Shown here piece after piece: positions 8,699-18,623 of a stretch of 64,000 bases of DNA. The DNA comes from Parashewanella spongiae. Its GTDB lineage: Bacteria; Pseudomonadota; Gammaproteobacteria; Enterobacterales; Shewanellaceae. A program made the position numbers and the translations under genes. Under the pieces are notes generated by a model that had not been told where the DNA came from, ran no database searches, and saw only the letters and a list, made by a program, of their open reading frames with translations. The stretch spans positions 2,046,001 to 2,110,000 of the forward strand of contig NZ_CP037952.1 of assembly GCF_004358345.1 (NCBI RefSeq). Reading direction: 5' to 3'. Positions within the stretch are counted from its first letter, which is position 1, and each line of letters starts with the position of its first letter.

Positions 8699-10897
8699 AT
8701 GGAAATCAAAGTCAATTTTCTCGATAACCTCAGGCTTGAAGCAAAGTTTGATGATTATACTGTCGTTGCTGATCAGCCTATTCGCTACAAAGGAGATGGT
8801 TCAGCACCTAGCCCGTTTGATTACTTTTTAGCTTCATCGGCACTTTGTGCGGCTTACTTTGTAAAAGTGTACTGTGTAAGCCGAGATATCTCGACCGATG
8901 GTATTAGGCTGTCACAAAACAACATTGTTGATCCAGAAAATCGTTACAACCAAATATTTCAAATTCAAGTAGAGCTTCCAGAAAACCTATCTGAAAAAGA
9001 TCGCACGGGTATTTTGCGATCTATTGACCGTTGTACAGTAAAAAAAGTGGTTCAAACAGGCCCTGAATTTAAAATCGAAACTGTCGAAAATCTTGAAGAA
9101 GATGCACAAGCCATGTTGATGGGGCAGGCCGATGAGGGTTCGAAGACTTTTATTTTAGGTAAAGACCTACCGCTTGAGCAAACTATTGCAGATATGACAG
9201 GCTTATTAGCCGATCTTGGGATGAAGATTGAAATTTCATCTTGGCGTAATATTGTACCAAACGTTTGGTCATTACACATCCGTGATGCCGCTAGCCCAAT
9301 GTGTTTCACTAACGGTAAAGGTTCAACGAAAGAAAGCGCGCTTTGCTCAGCACTTGGCGAGTTTATTGAACGCTTAAACTGCAATTTCTTTTATAACGAA
9401 CAATTTATCGGGCAAGATATTGCTAACAGTGAGTTTGTTCATTACCCAAATGAAAAGTGGTTTAAGCCCAGTGATGATGACGCACTCCCAACTGGTATTT
9501 TGGATGATTATACTCGGGCAATTTATGATCCAGAAGGAGAACTTCGGGGCTCTCAACTTGTTGACACCAATTCAGGTAATCGTGAACGTGGTATTTGCTC
9601 CATTCCCTATGTTCGTCATTCAGACGGAAAAACAGTGTACTTTCCATCGAATTTGATTGAAAACTTATACCTGAGTAACGGGATGAGCGCTGGAAACAAC
9701 AGTAATGAAGCCAAAGTGCAGTGTTTATCAGAAATTTTTGAACGTGCAGTTAAACGACAAATCATTGAAGAAGAAATTGTCTTACCTGACGTACCACAAG
9801 ATGTGCTGAATAAATACCCAAGCATTGTAGAAGGGATAAAGGGTTTAGAGGCACAGGGCTTCCCTGTGCTTGTTAAAGACGCTTCATTAGGTGGTCAGTT
9901 CCCAGTGATGTGTGTGACCCTAATGAACCCTAAAACCGGCGGCGTTTTTGCATCATTTGGTGCTCACCCTAGTTTTGAGGCCGCATTAGAGCGCAGTTTG
10001 ACAGAACTCCTGCAAGGGCGCAGTTTCGAAGGACTCAATGACGTACCAAAACCGACGTTTAATAGCATGGTTGTGGCTGAGCCAGAGAACTTTGTTGAAC
10101 ACTTTATTGATTCAACGGGTGTCATTTCTTGGCGTTTCTTTAGTGCAAAACATGATCACGCATTCTGTGAGTGGGATTTCTCAGGCACGAACGAAGAAGA
10201 ATCAGAGTGTTTGTTTGGTATATTAAAAGATCTAGGCAAAGAGGTTTATATCGCCGAGTTTTCTGATCTAGGTTCAGCTTGTCGAATTTTAGTACCAGAT
10301 TATTCTGAAGTGTATCCAGTTGAAGATCTTATCTGGGATAACACCAACAAAGCACTCACATATCGTGAAGACATATTAAACCTACATTCGCTCAATGATG
10401 ACGCTTTAGAAGGCTTGTTAGAGCGATTAGAAGAAAACCAGCTAGATAACTACACCGACATTATCACGCTTATTGGTATTGAGTTCGACGAAAACACCGT
10501 CTGGGGTCAGCTGACAATTTTAGAGCTTAAGATTCTAATATATCTCGCCTTAGGTGGACTGGAAGATGCGATTGAACTTGTCGAAACCTTCTTACAGTTT
10601 AACGATAATACAGTCGAGCGCAGATTGTTCTATCAAGCGGTTCACGCTGTCCTTGAAATCACACTCGATGAAGAGTTAGAGCTTGAAGATTTTATCGCTA
10701 ATCTTAATAGAATGTTTGGTGAAGGTATCATGAATAATGTGGTGGGCTCCGTCACTGGTGAAGTGAGATTCTTCGGTTTAACTAAAACAAGTATGAAATT
10801 GGAAGGATTAGATAAACATTTAAGGTTGATTGAAAGTTACAAAAAGCTACACAAAGCCCGTGCGTTAAAGGCTGGTATAAGTCTGACAAATCAATAA
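8699..10897 (+). CDS. ycaO: OsmC-YcaO fusion protein (YcaO cyclodehydratase family)
   Basis: A 732-aa protein from ATG 8699 (GGAAG 6 nt upstream; the in-frame ATG at 8669 lacks one). The N-terminal ~130 residues are OsmC-like (SPFDYFLASSALCAAYFVKVYC), followed by the YcaO domain with KGSTKESALCSALGEFIERL and SNEAKVQCLSEIFERAVK, the ATP- and Mg-binding helices of the family. E. coli YcaO is shorter (about 586 aa) and acts in beta-methylthiolation of ribosomal protein S12. The OsmC-fused version is known in Shewanella and relatives and is stand-alone, with no peptide-modifying partner nearby. A role in S12 modification or general peptide-backbone activation is inferred. Confidence 0.88.
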   Translation: MEIKVNFLDNLRLEAKFDDYTVVADQPIRYKGDGSAPSPFDYFLASSALCAAYFVKVYCVSRDISTDGIRLSQNNIVDPENRYNQIFQIQVELPENLSEKDRTGILRSIDRCTVKKVVQTGPEFKIETVENLEEDAQAMLMGQADEGSKTFILGKDLPLEQTIADMTGLLADLGMKIEISSWRNIVPNVWSLHIRDAASPMCFTNGKGSTKESALCSALGEFIERLNCNFFYNEQFIGQDIANSEFVHYPNEKWFKPSDDDALPTGILDDYTRAIYDPEGELRGSQLVDTNSGNRERGICSIPYVRHSDGKTVYFPSNLIENLYLSNGMSAGNNSNEAKVQCLSEIFERAVKRQIIEEEIVLPDVPQDVLNKYPSIVEGIKGLEAQGFPVLVKDASLGGQFPVMCVTLMNPKTGGVFASFGAHPSFEAALERSLTELLQGRSFEGLNDVPKPTFNSMVVAEPENFVEHFIDSTGVISWRFFSAKHDHAFCEWDFSGTNEEESECLFGILKDLGKEVYIAEFSDLGSACRILVPDYSEVYPVEDLIWDNTNKALTYREDILNLHSLNDDALEGLLERLEENQLDNYTDIITLIGIEFDENTVWGQLTILELKILIYLALGGLEDAIELVETFLQFNDNTVERRLFYQAVHAVLEITLDEELELEDFIANLNRMFGEGIMNNVVGSVTGEVRFFGLTKTSMKLEGLDKHLRLIESYKKLHKARALKAGISLTNQ

Positions 10898-10941
10898 ATT
10901 CAGCTGTGAAAGATGAATTTATTGAGAGATTGATGAAGTCA

Positions 10942-10973
10942 ATACCCATGAGCCGTTTAATACTCATGGGTAT
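10942..10973 (+). terminator. Hairpin downstream of ycaO
   Basis: An 11-bp perfect stem (ATACCCATGAG, 10942-10952, with 10963-10973) and 10-nt loop, 45 bp after the ycaO stop, followed by a weak ATTTTA tract. Probable terminator. Confidence 0.5.
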
Positions 10974-11014
10974 GAACCCGATTTTATAAATGTTGTATAC
11001 ACGTGATGCTTGAA

Positions 11015-11247
11015 CCTAGAAACATCAATTGACTGCGTTCTTAAGCGTAGAAAAAATGGCTGATAGTAAGGCGTAGCTTGCAGCAAGTAGTTATTCTACT
11101 TGCAAAAGTTACAACGCAGATAGCAGTCATTTTAGCAAGCTTGTGAGCGTAGAGCACTTCACTCATTGGGTGAAAGCCATGCTGATAAAATCATTATATT
11201 GCTCAAACAGTTACTCGTATACTCAGCGTTCAACTGATGTTTTTAGG
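11015..11247 (+). mobile_element. Family B miniature element, copy 1
   Basis: 233 bp between inverted termini CCTAGAAACATCAATTGAC and its near-complement ending GATGTTTTTAGG. TTGAA is duplicated on both sides (11010-11014, 11248-11252). Same length as copy 2 near 32000, and inverted relative to it. Confidence 0.8.
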
Positions 11248-11257
11248 TTGAATATGT

Positions 11258-11484
11258 AACTTTCAGGGCATTTTCAACGGTTCATTTTTCAAGGCGTGAA
11301 AGTGCTGGACTAGAGGGCTAATTCAAGCTTTCACAACGTAGAAAAATAAGCGTTGAAATGCCCACGTAGTAAGACTTCTCTTAACGACAAGTATTGCCAT
11401 TTATTTTGTGTTGCTTATCCTTGTAATTGAGTCACTATTACCTCGAATAAGCGCCTTGTCTAAACGGCAATTTACTCTCGCTGA
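11258..11484 (+). repeat. Family D element remnant (termini lost)
   Basis: Shares long blocks with the element at 46441-46706 (GGGCATTTTCAACGGTTC, GCGTTGAAATGCCCACG, CGAATAAGCGCCTTG), but lacks the ATACCCGTG ends. It is fused to family B on the left and family E on the right. Confidence 0.65.
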
Positions 11485-11587
11485 AATCGAAATTGATGAA
11501 GGCATAGTCGTTCTACGTCAACACAATTTTGAGAAGTAATTTGAGTACATACAAGCTCCCGAAGGGCAAGGCCAAAGGGTTCCATTA

Positions 11588-12839
11588 TAGGGCAAACGGG
11601 TCAAAAATAAGCAATCAAATTTGATCGTTTGCCAAACTATAGCGATCGTGGTTTATAATAGTCTTTGCTTGTTAATTTCTATGAAAACTACGACAATCAG
11701 CGACTTTTTTGATGGCCTACCCGACCCTCGTATGTCACGAACTTTACATCATCCTCTGATTAACATTATAACCATTACTCTATGTGCGGTTATCTGTGGC
11801 TGCGATAATTTCAATGCTATTGAAGAATATGGGAAATCGAAGAAAAAATGGTTCGAAACTTTTTTAGATATGCCTCATGGCGTCCCAAGCCATGATACCT
11901 TTAACGATGTTCTCAACCGCTTATGCCCTAAGGCTTTTCATGCCACTTTTATAGCGTGGGCGCAACACCTTTGTACAATTGACGAAGATATCATTCCTCT
12001 TGATGGCAAGACACTGAGAAGAACTCTGGATAAAGTGAATGAAGTTCCAGCAATACATATCGTTAATGCTTGGTCAGTAAAAAATAATCTTTGCTTAGGG
12101 CAAATGAAAGTTGACGGTAAAAGCAACGAGATAACAGCCATTCCTAAGTTGTTAGAGCTCCTCGATATTAAAGGGGCAACCATTACCACTGATGCAATGG
12201 GTTGCCAGTTTAAAATTGCAGATAAAATCATTGAAAAAAAAGCTAATTATATTTTCGCCCTTAAAGGTAGCCAAGGTGAGTTCTTTGAAGATATCAAATT
12301 ATTTTTAGATACAGAACTCGAGTCTAGATTTAAAAAAATTCACTACGATATGTTTGAGGAAGTCGATAAAGATCACGGTCGAATTGAACAAAGAAAAGTT
12401 TGGGTCACGTCTGACGTAGAGTGGCTCAGAAAACGCCATAGTAGATGGTCAAGCTTAAACAGCATTGTAGTCGTAGAATCTACTAGGGAACAAAAAGGGA
12501 TAGAGAAGACCATGGAAAGACGCTATTACATCAGTAGTCATTTGAAACCTAAAGCTGAGTTTATCTCAAATGCAATACGTTCTCATTGGTTTGTTGAAAA
12601 TAAGCTCCACTGGCAACTGGATGTAAGCTTTGATGAAGATTCATGTCGGTTAAGAAGTGGAAACGCAGCAGAGAACATGGCTATCATGAATAAAACAGCA
12701 CTCAACATGCTGAAAAATGAGAAAACAGCAAAAGTAGGAATAAAAAGCAAACGTTTAAAAGCGGGCTGGGATGAAGAATATTTGATGAAGGTATTAACTG
12801 TGGGCAAACTGGCTGTCTAATTTAGACCCGTTTGCCCTA
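11588..12839 (+). mobile_element. ISAs1-family insertion sequence, intact copy (1,252 bp)
   Basis: Ends TAGGGCAAACGGGTC and GACCCGTTTGCCCTA are 15-bp perfect inverted repeats. The 10-bp duplication GGTTCCATTA flanks it (11578-11587, 12840-12849). It carries one full transposase gene. It appears identical to the outer copy at 54957-57698, which points to recent movement. Confidence 0.95.
11681..12820 (+). CDS. ISAs1-family transposase
   Basis: A 379-aa DDE transposase from ATG 11681; the longer frame from 11621 runs into the IS end region and is unlikely to be used. Hallmarks are the N-terminal FFDGLPDPR and LHHPL, DGKTLRRT (first catalytic Asp), TTDAMGCQ (second Asp), YIFALKGSQ, and the C-terminal IRSHWFVENKLHWQLDVSF with the catalytic Glu. 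It mobilises the surrounding element. The copy looks complete and potentially active. Confidence 0.93.
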   Translation: MKTTTISDFFDGLPDPRMSRTLHHPLINIITITLCAVICGCDNFNAIEEYGKSKKKWFETFLDMPHGVPSHDTFNDVLNRLCPKAFHATFIAWAQHLCTIDEDIIPLDGKTLRRTLDKVNEVPAIHIVNAWSVKNNLCLGQMKVDGKSNEITAIPKLLELLDIKGATITTDAMGCQFKIADKIIEKKANYIFALKGSQGEFFEDIKLFLDTELESRFKKIHYDMFEEVDKDHGRIEQRKVWVTSDVEWLRKRHSRWSSLNSIVVVESTREQKGIEKTMERRYYISSHLKPKAEFISNAIRSHWFVENKLHWQLDVSFDEDSCRLRSGNAAENMAIMNKTALNMLKNEKTAKVGIKSKRLKAGWDEEYLMKVLTVGKLAV

Positions 12840-13084
12840 GGTTCCATTACTGCGTTACAAGCATTTGAATTATCCCGACAAAAGCACGAAGTGCGTTGAA
12901 CGCCAGCTTTGTATGGCGGCCGTTAGGGTATATAGTACTTCGAGCTTGTGCCTTGCACCTTGCACCTTGCACCGAAACCCTTTAGCTCTTGCTGAGTGAG
13001 AGATTAATTAATGTAATTGGTATAACACGGGTATGTTAGGTTAATTTAAGGTAAAATGCAGCATTCTTCCTGCTGATGATACTC

Positions 13085-13387
13085 ATGGCGGCTCACATTA
13101 AACATATTCCCGAAACCACCATTACATGCTCAGACTGTCAGGCCTGTTGCTGTCGATTAGAAGTTATGATCATCACAGATACTGGTGTGCCGGAAGAACA
13201 CATATCCCGTGATCAATGGGGTGCTGAAACAATGTTACGCTTAGATGATGGCTGGTGCTCCGCATTAGATCGTGAAACTTATATGTGCACCATTTATGAA
13301 AATCGACCTTGGATCTGTCGTGAATTTGAAATGGGTTCACATGAATGCCGTGAAGAAAGGGCGATACCAGTGGTTGTTTCCTATTGA
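13085..13387 (+). CDS. YkgJ-type cysteine-cluster protein
   Basis: About 100 aa with the cysteine pattern of the zinc/iron-chelating CxxCxxCC family: CSDCQACCC near residue 20, then WCSALDRETYMCTIYENRP and ICREF. The family probably binds an iron-sulfur cluster or zinc; function is not established. ATG 13085 (MAAHIK) is preferred over 13076. An R1 repeat begins right after the stop. Confidence 0.75.
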   Translation: MAAHIKHIPETTITCSDCQACCCRLEVMIITDTGVPEEHISRDQWGAETMLRLDDGWCSALDRETYMCTIYENRPWICREFEMGSHECREERAIPVVVSY

Positions 13388-13391
13388 CTAA

Positions 13392-13571
13392 GGGATCTAG
13401 CGATTTAGAAAGTACAAATCTTTGCCATACCAGCGAAGGCTGGTATCCAGTGACTTTTATAGAAGAAAGCAAAGGCACTAGACTACCGACATACAAAACT
13501 GTCGTTACTTCGTTTCCAGCATGCGCTAGAGTGACGAGAACTCATCGGTATACTTTCTTTCGCAACTTTTC
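13392..13571 (-). repeat. Family R1 repeat, copy d, with hairpin module
   Basis: Inverse orientation, GGGATCTAGCGATTTAG to the complement of GAAAAGTTGCG, flanked by TAA on both sides (13389-13391, 13572-13574). The module around 13487-13519 interrupts the R1 core. Confidence 0.75.
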
Positions 13572-13584
13572 TAATTTATACCAA

Positions 13585-13609
13585 TCCGCTCCCATCCAAT
13601 TTATTTAGG
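13585..13609 (+). repeat. Family G right-terminus remnant
   Basis: CCAATTTATTTAGG followed by TTTAA resembles the right end of family G near 57790-57805 with its TTNAA target. It sits just upstream of the ABC transporter start. Confidence 0.45.
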
Positions 13610-13621
13610 TTTAAGTAGGAA

Positions 13622-15406
13622 ATGATGTCGTCAGAATTGTCTTCACCGAGTGTCAAAAATAACAAACTGAGTATTTTGGCTGAGCTCATTAAATACGTAA
13701 GGCCTTATAAAGTCAGAGTATTTGCTGCTGCAGTTGCATTGTTATTTACAGCGGTCGTTATGCTATCCGTTGGACAAGGTGTTCGAATGTTGATTGATCA
13801 AGGCTTTTCTCAGCAATCCCTTGAACAACTTAAAATGGCCGTTATGTTTATTTTTACTGTGACTATTTTGATTGCTGCAGGAACATTTGCACGATTTTAC
13901 TTAGTGTCTTGGTTAGGTGAAAGAGTCAGTGCAGACATTCGACTGGCTGTATTTAATCATGTCATTACTTTGCACCCTAGTTATTTTGAAACCAGTGGCA
14001 GTGGTGACATTATGGCGCGCATCACAACCGATACGACCTTACTCCAGAGCATCATTGGCTCTTCACTTTCGATGGCACTACGCAGTGCACTGATGTTTTT
14101 AGGCGCATTAGTAATGTTATTTGCAACCAATATCAAACTCACATTGGTTGTACTGGTAGCCGTGCCTTTCGTGTTATTACCCATTTTATTTTATGGTCGC
14201 CGAGTAAGAAAATTATCTAAAAAAACTCAAGATTCAATGGCAAATGTAGGCAGTTATGCAGGTGAAGCTATTGAGCATATAAAAACGGTGCAAAGCTACA
14301 CTCATGAAAATGAAGAAAGGCTGGCTTTTGCTAAAGAAGTCGAAAAAACATTTGTAATAGGACGTCGTCGAATTCAGCAGCGAGCAACCCTTGTGGCTGG
14401 GGTTATTGTTATTGTGTTTGGTGCCATAACAGGAATGCTCTGGGTAGGTGGTCGTGATGTGATTGCAGGGACCATGACTGGTGGCGATCTGGGCGCTTTT
14501 GTTTTTTACGCCATTTTAGTGGCTTCATCATTAGCAACCATTTCAGAGGTACTTGGTGAATTGCAACGGGCAGCGGGTGCAACAGAAAGGCTTGTTGAGA
14601 TTTTACAAGTTAGTAGTCATATACATTCACCAACTCATCCAGCATCGGTTGAAGGAATAAAACCTGAACTTAGGTTTGAAAGTGTTTCTTTTAGTTATCC
14701 ATCTCGGCTTGAGCAGATTGCGACAAAGTCACTTTCATTAAACGTAAACGAAGGGCAAGTGTTAGCACTTGTCGGGCCGTCAGGGGCGGGTAAGACAACA
14801 TTATTTGAATTACTGCAGCGATTCTATGATCCTCAAGAAGGCCGAATTTCCCTCGGTGGGATTGATATTCGTCAGTTTGAACCTCAAGAGCTACGTCAAC
14901 AAATGGCACTTGTGCCGCAACAACCCGCATTGTTTAGTGATGATGTATTTCACAATATACGTTATGGCAGAGCGGAGGCGAGTGATGAAGAGGTTATCGC
15001 CGCAGCCAAGAAAGCACATGCTCATGAGTTTATTGTTAATTTACCCGAAGGCTATAACAGTTTTTTGGGCGATAAAGGCGTAAGGCTTTCAGGAGGTCAG
15101 CGACAGCGTATCGCCATTGCTCGTGCGATTTTAAAAAATCCAAAAATTTTATTATTAGATGAAGCAACTAGTGCGCTAGACAGTGAAAGTGAGAATCATG
15201 TTCAGCAAGCTTTAAAAGAACTGATGCAAAATCGCACCACGATTATTATTGCTCATAGATTATCAACGATTCAACATGCGGACAAAATTGCGGTGTTAGA
15301 GCAGGGTGGTCTGGTTGATTTAGGAAAACATCAGTCGCTAATGGAAAGCTGTGAGCTTTATCAACGACTTGTTGAACTTCAGTTCAAACAAGCGGTAAGT
15401 GAATAA
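13622..15406 (+). CDS. ABC exporter, fused permease/ATPase (MsbA-related)
   Basis: A 594-aa half-transporter that would act as a homodimer in the inner membrane. The N-terminal six-helix domain (about 25-310) is followed by an ATPase with Walker A GPSGAGKTT, Q-loop VPQQPALF, signature LSGGQRQRIAIARA, Walker B ILLLDEATSALDS and switch His in IIAHRLST. AGGA lies 4-5 nt before the tandem ATGATG start. It is closest to the MsbA-related lipid/drug exporter group widespread in gammaproteobacteria; the substrate is not predictable. A strong terminator follows. Confidence 0.9.
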   Translation: MMSSELSSPSVKNNKLSILAELIKYVRPYKVRVFAAAVALLFTAVVMLSVGQGVRMLIDQGFSQQSLEQLKMAVMFIFTVTILIAAGTFARFYLVSWLGERVSADIRLAVFNHVITLHPSYFETSGSGDIMARITTDTTLLQSIIGSSLSMALRSALMFLGALVMLFATNIKLTLVVLVAVPFVLLPILFYGRRVRKLSKKTQDSMANVGSYAGEAIEHIKTVQSYTHENEERLAFAKEVEKTFVIGRRRIQQRATLVAGVIVIVFGAITGMLWVGGRDVIAGTMTGGDLGAFVFYAILVASSLATISEVLGELQRAAGATERLVEILQVSSHIHSPTHPASVEGIKPELRFESVSFSYPSRLEQIATKSLSLNVNEGQVLALVGPSGAGKTTLFELLQRFYDPQEGRISLGGIDIRQFEPQELRQQMALVPQQPALFSDDVFHNIRYGRAEASDEEVIAAAKKAHAHEFIVNLPEGYNSFLGDKGVRLSGGQRQRIAIARAILKNPKILLLDEATSALDSESENHVQQALKELMQNRTTIIIAHRLSTIQHADKIAVLEQGGLVDLGKHQSLMESCELYQRLVELQFKQAVSE

Positions 15407-15433
15407 TTTAAACTGACTCAATTGTATTAAAAA

Positions 15434-15468
15434 AGGCTTGTTTGAGCTGTTGAGTCTCAAACAAGCCT
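15434..15468. terminator. Bidirectional terminator between ABC exporter and TonB receptor
   Basis: A 13-bp perfect stem (AGGCTTGTTTGAG, 15434-15446, with 15456-15468) and 9-nt loop, with an A run on the left that gives a U tract to the minus-strand transcript. It lies between convergent genes. Confidence 0.85.
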
Positions 15469-15499
15469 ATCGAATAAGCAAATTAAATCAATTCTGTGA

Positions 15500-18088
15500 T
15501 TAGAATTGGAAGCTTAATTTAGTGTAAATGTATCGCCCTCTCGGGTTGTGAGTCGCCAATACGTATCCGTATAAATCACTATCAGCATCACCGATGGCAA
15601 ACGGAGGTGTCTCATCCAGTAAGTTATTAATACCAACAGTCCACTTAAGGCTATCTGTGAGCATATAACTGCCTTGAACATCAACCAATATTTGAGACTT
15701 TACGATTCGAGATTGATTTTGCTCAAAATCGAGTGAGCCATCAAAATTGATATCTGGCGTATCTTCAAACTCACCAATGTAAGATAAGTTAAGATTTGCT
15801 GTGAACCTGTCCATGGACCAATTCGATGTCGCTAACCAGCGGTACTGAGGGTAGCGGTACTCACCAGTATAATCTAAGCCGTCTTTCTCGAAGTTGTGCA
15901 TGTAGTTCCATTCTAAACCAAACTTCAAGTCGCCATAGTTATCCATTTCTAACCCATAGTGGGTTGAAATATCTAAGCCTTGCACTTCTTGTGAACTCAA
16001 ATTTTTCAGGCTTGTGTGGATAACATCAAGTGTACCTAATCTTTGTCCAGCTAAGGGTTGCAAACGAACACAAGTTTGACTGTTTTGGTCATTACAATTT
16101 GCTTGATAGATATCACCTAACGATTCAGCATCAATTTTACCGTCTTGGGTGATGCTCCAAATATCGAAACCTATGTCGAATTGCTGACTTGGAGCCCAAA
16201 TCATGCCGACATTCCAAGTCTCAGACTCTTCTGGTTTTAATGGTTCGCCACCCGAATAATCGCTACCCGCAAATAATACGTTGTAATCTAACACACCACA
16301 GTCGGCGTTATCCGCACTACAGCGATAAGTGTCTTCAAAAAAGATACTTTTTTCAGATGGGCCTAAACCAACTTGTGCCAGCGATGGTGCTCTAAACCCT
16401 GTAGACCATGAACCTCTAGCACTTAAATCGTCCGATATTCCCCATTTGAAGGCGATTTTAGGGTTGGTGGTTGAACCAAAATCGCTATAGTGATCGTAAC
16501 GGCCTGCTAATTGGAGTTCAAACGTGTCAGTAAGTGGTACTGAAAACTCTAAATAACCCGCATATTGGCTACGTCCACCTACAGCCATTACGGCTTCAGT
16601 ACCAAAGATTAAGCCTTTTTGAAATTGGATGTCAGGAATGTCCGAAACGTCTTCTTTACGGTATTCTGCGCCTGCCGCCATCATAACTTCTCTACCTGCA
16701 AACTCAAAAGCGCTTCCCGTAATGTGAGCGTCATAAGAGGTCAAGTTTGATTTACCAAGGCGGGTAAGGTTGGTTGTGATGTCATTAATGACTTCTTGTG
16801 GGTTAATTGTTCCCCCAAATGGATTGTAACGGCCAGCATCAATTTCACGTTGCAAATAATCGACGCGTATCCAACCTTGGGTCTGATCACCCGTTTGAAC
16901 GCTTTTACTACGACCCTTCTGTGCGGAAACTTCCCATTCCCATTCGTTGATGTGACCGCGTAATCCTAAAACTGCACGTAAAGAGTCAGACTCGATATCC
17001 CAGCGACGAGGGCCAGCATCAACTGTGCGGAATCGACCAATTTTAATGTCTTGAGCCCAAGGGTTATTAGGATGCGTTCCCGGAACAGTTAAACCCGCTT
17101 TTTCATCTAATGGTGTTGCTGCACCACCGGCTTCAGAAGTATTGTGCTGAACGGCAACTTCTAAAAATGCGGTTAAATCTTCACTGAGGTGATATTCAAA
17201 TTGACCTATCGCTCCGATACGCTCTGATGCAGGGATTGAAAGATTGTATGGACCGTAATCAAATAAGCAGCTTCCACTTGACGTTGCTGAGTCTGCAGGG
17301 CAATTTGGGTCAATGGTTTTCACGTCATTTACATAAAAATAGCCCGGAAACCCACGAGATGAGCGAAAATCTTCACCACCGTAAGGCGTTTGATTGGCTG
17401 TACCAAAACGACCTAATTGATCAGCGGTTAATGCATCATTCTTAAAATAATCTAATATTATCGAAGCATTACCTTTATCTGACGTATTGCCCCAAACAAT
17501 GCTTGCCGTTTCTTCATTATAATCGGTGCCATTTTCTTCACCGTAACCAAGATTGACCTGCAACCCGTCAATATCTTTTTTAAGGATAATATTGACAACA
17601 CCCGCTACAGCATCTGAGCCGTAAATGGCTGATGCGCCGTCTTTTAATATATCAACGCGCTCAATCGCGGATACAGGAATACTATTAATATCGACAAATG
17701 AGTTAGTGGCATCTTCAGCGAAGGCACTTATAGAAACACGTCGACCGTTAATTAAAACAAGAGTCGCATCTGCGCCTAGTCCTCTCAAACTGACTGCTGC
17801 ACCACCATTTGCTGTCGAATCTTGGCTATTACCACGGGTTGAAAAGGTTCCTGCGCCGACTGCGGGCATACGCTCAAGTAATTGCTGTAAATTATCAAAA
17901 CCAAAGTTAGCAATATCATCTTTGTTGATAGATTGAACTGGCGAAGGTCCTGCTATATCAGTACGTTTGATGCGCGATCCAGTGACTTCAATGCGTTCAA
18001 CATTTTCGTCAACAGCATAAGCTTGAGGCGTGAGGCTTAAAGCAACACCGAGAGCACAAAAACTTAAACTAAAATGTTTCTTGTTCAT
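15500..18088 (-). CDS. TonB-dependent outer-membrane receptor
   Basis: 862 aa from ATG 18088; AAGGA lies at proper spacing, whereas the ATG at 18094 would overlap it. Signal peptide ends near AYA-VDE, the TonB box is VERIEVTGSRIKR, and the plug contains VSLRGLGADATLVLINGRR and DGASAIYGSDAVAGVVNIIL. The barrel ends in KLSFQF with terminal Phe. This plug signature is typical of large Shewanella/Xanthomonadales-type receptors for peptides, glycans or other non-siderophore substrates, and no Fur box is seen. The specific ligand is unknown. It stands alone, convergent with the ABC exporter. Confidence 0.9.
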   Translation of the reverse strand: MNKKHFSLSFCALGVALSLTPQAYAVDENVERIEVTGSRIKRTDIAGPSPVQSINKDDIANFGFDNLQQLLERMPAVGAGTFSTRGNSQDSTANGGAAVSLRGLGADATLVLINGRRVSISAFAEDATNSFVDINSIPVSAIERVDILKDGASAIYGSDAVAGVVNIILKKDIDGLQVNLGYGEENGTDYNEETASIVWGNTSDKGNASIILDYFKNDALTADQLGRFGTANQTPYGGEDFRSSRGFPGYFYVNDVKTIDPNCPADSATSSGSCLFDYGPYNLSIPASERIGAIGQFEYHLSEDLTAFLEVAVQHNTSEAGGAATPLDEKAGLTVPGTHPNNPWAQDIKIGRFRTVDAGPRRWDIESDSLRAVLGLRGHINEWEWEVSAQKGRSKSVQTGDQTQGWIRVDYLQREIDAGRYNPFGGTINPQEVINDITTNLTRLGKSNLTSYDAHITGSAFEFAGREVMMAAGAEYRKEDVSDIPDIQFQKGLIFGTEAVMAVGGRSQYAGYLEFSVPLTDTFELQLAGRYDHYSDFGSTTNPKIAFKWGISDDLSARGSWSTGFRAPSLAQVGLGPSEKSIFFEDTYRCSADNADCGVLDYNVLFAGSDYSGGEPLKPEESETWNVGMIWAPSQQFDIGFDIWSITQDGKIDAESLGDIYQANCNDQNSQTCVRLQPLAGQRLGTLDVIHTSLKNLSSQEVQGLDISTHYGLEMDNYGDLKFGLEWNYMHNFEKDGLDYTGEYRYPQYRWLATSNWSMDRFTANLNLSYIGEFEDTPDINFDGSLDFEQNQSRIVKSQILVDVQGSYMLTDSLKWTVGINNLLDETPPFAIGDADSDLYGYVLATHNPRGRYIYTKLSFQF

Positions 18089-18294
18089 AATCATCCTTAA
18101 TGTTCTAGAATTATCGTCAGCGAGAACGACTGCTTTCTGTTACCGCTTCCATTTGTTACAAATACCAACATAAAGGTATAAAAAACAAAGTCAATTACTT
18201 GGAAGATAAAGATATGTAACGAAATGATAGTGTTATTTAAGTAAATTAGAGTAATTACTCAATATTATAAGGTGTTCCGATGCTGAGTTTATTA

Positions 18295-18608
18295 GGGTCT
18301 GTTGATCTTTCAGGATTAAATTTTGTGCTATTTGAGCATTTATCTGTTCAAGGCGTGAGGAGTGATGCTTAGCCATCTAAGTGAGCTGGTCACAACACAG
18401 AGCAGTGAATGCTCAAAAGCATCGAAAAAAGAGAGAGCGTAAATTGGTCGCTCTTTCTAAATAAAAGGTGCTGCGTTATCGTTTTCTTATTTGGAAACGA
18501 AGTAACGACAGTTTTGTATGTCGATAATAACCAAACCTCATAAACTCTGCCTTGCATAAAATAACCAATTTATCGCTGCAAGAACAATCACGAAAGATCA
18601 ACAGTCCC
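18295..18608 (-). mobile_element. Family A miniature element, copy 2
   Basis: 314 bp, GGGTCTGTTGATCTTTC to GAAAGATCAACAGTCCC, flanked by TA on both sides. It includes the hairpin module at about 18500-18534. Inverted relative to copy 1. Confidence 0.85.
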
Positions 18609-18623
18609 TAATGAAGCGTTTTT

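Larger units (their letters stand above)
11485..13022 (+). repeat. Family E element split by ISAs1, copy 3
   Basis: Left part (to 11587) carries CATACAAGCTCCCGAAGGGC. Right part (from 12840) carries TTGAATTATCCCGACAAAAG, the hairpin GCCAGCTTTGTATGGC and the terminus TAATGTAATTGGTAT. The left terminus is missing where it meets the D remnant. A 7-bp unit (GCACCTT) is repeated about three times near 12950. Confidence 0.65.

Noticed and set aside
9052-9384. Antisense frames inside ycaO, purF, truA-folC and others
   Set aside because: They overlap well-supported genes on the opposite strand and show no protein-like composition or start signals.
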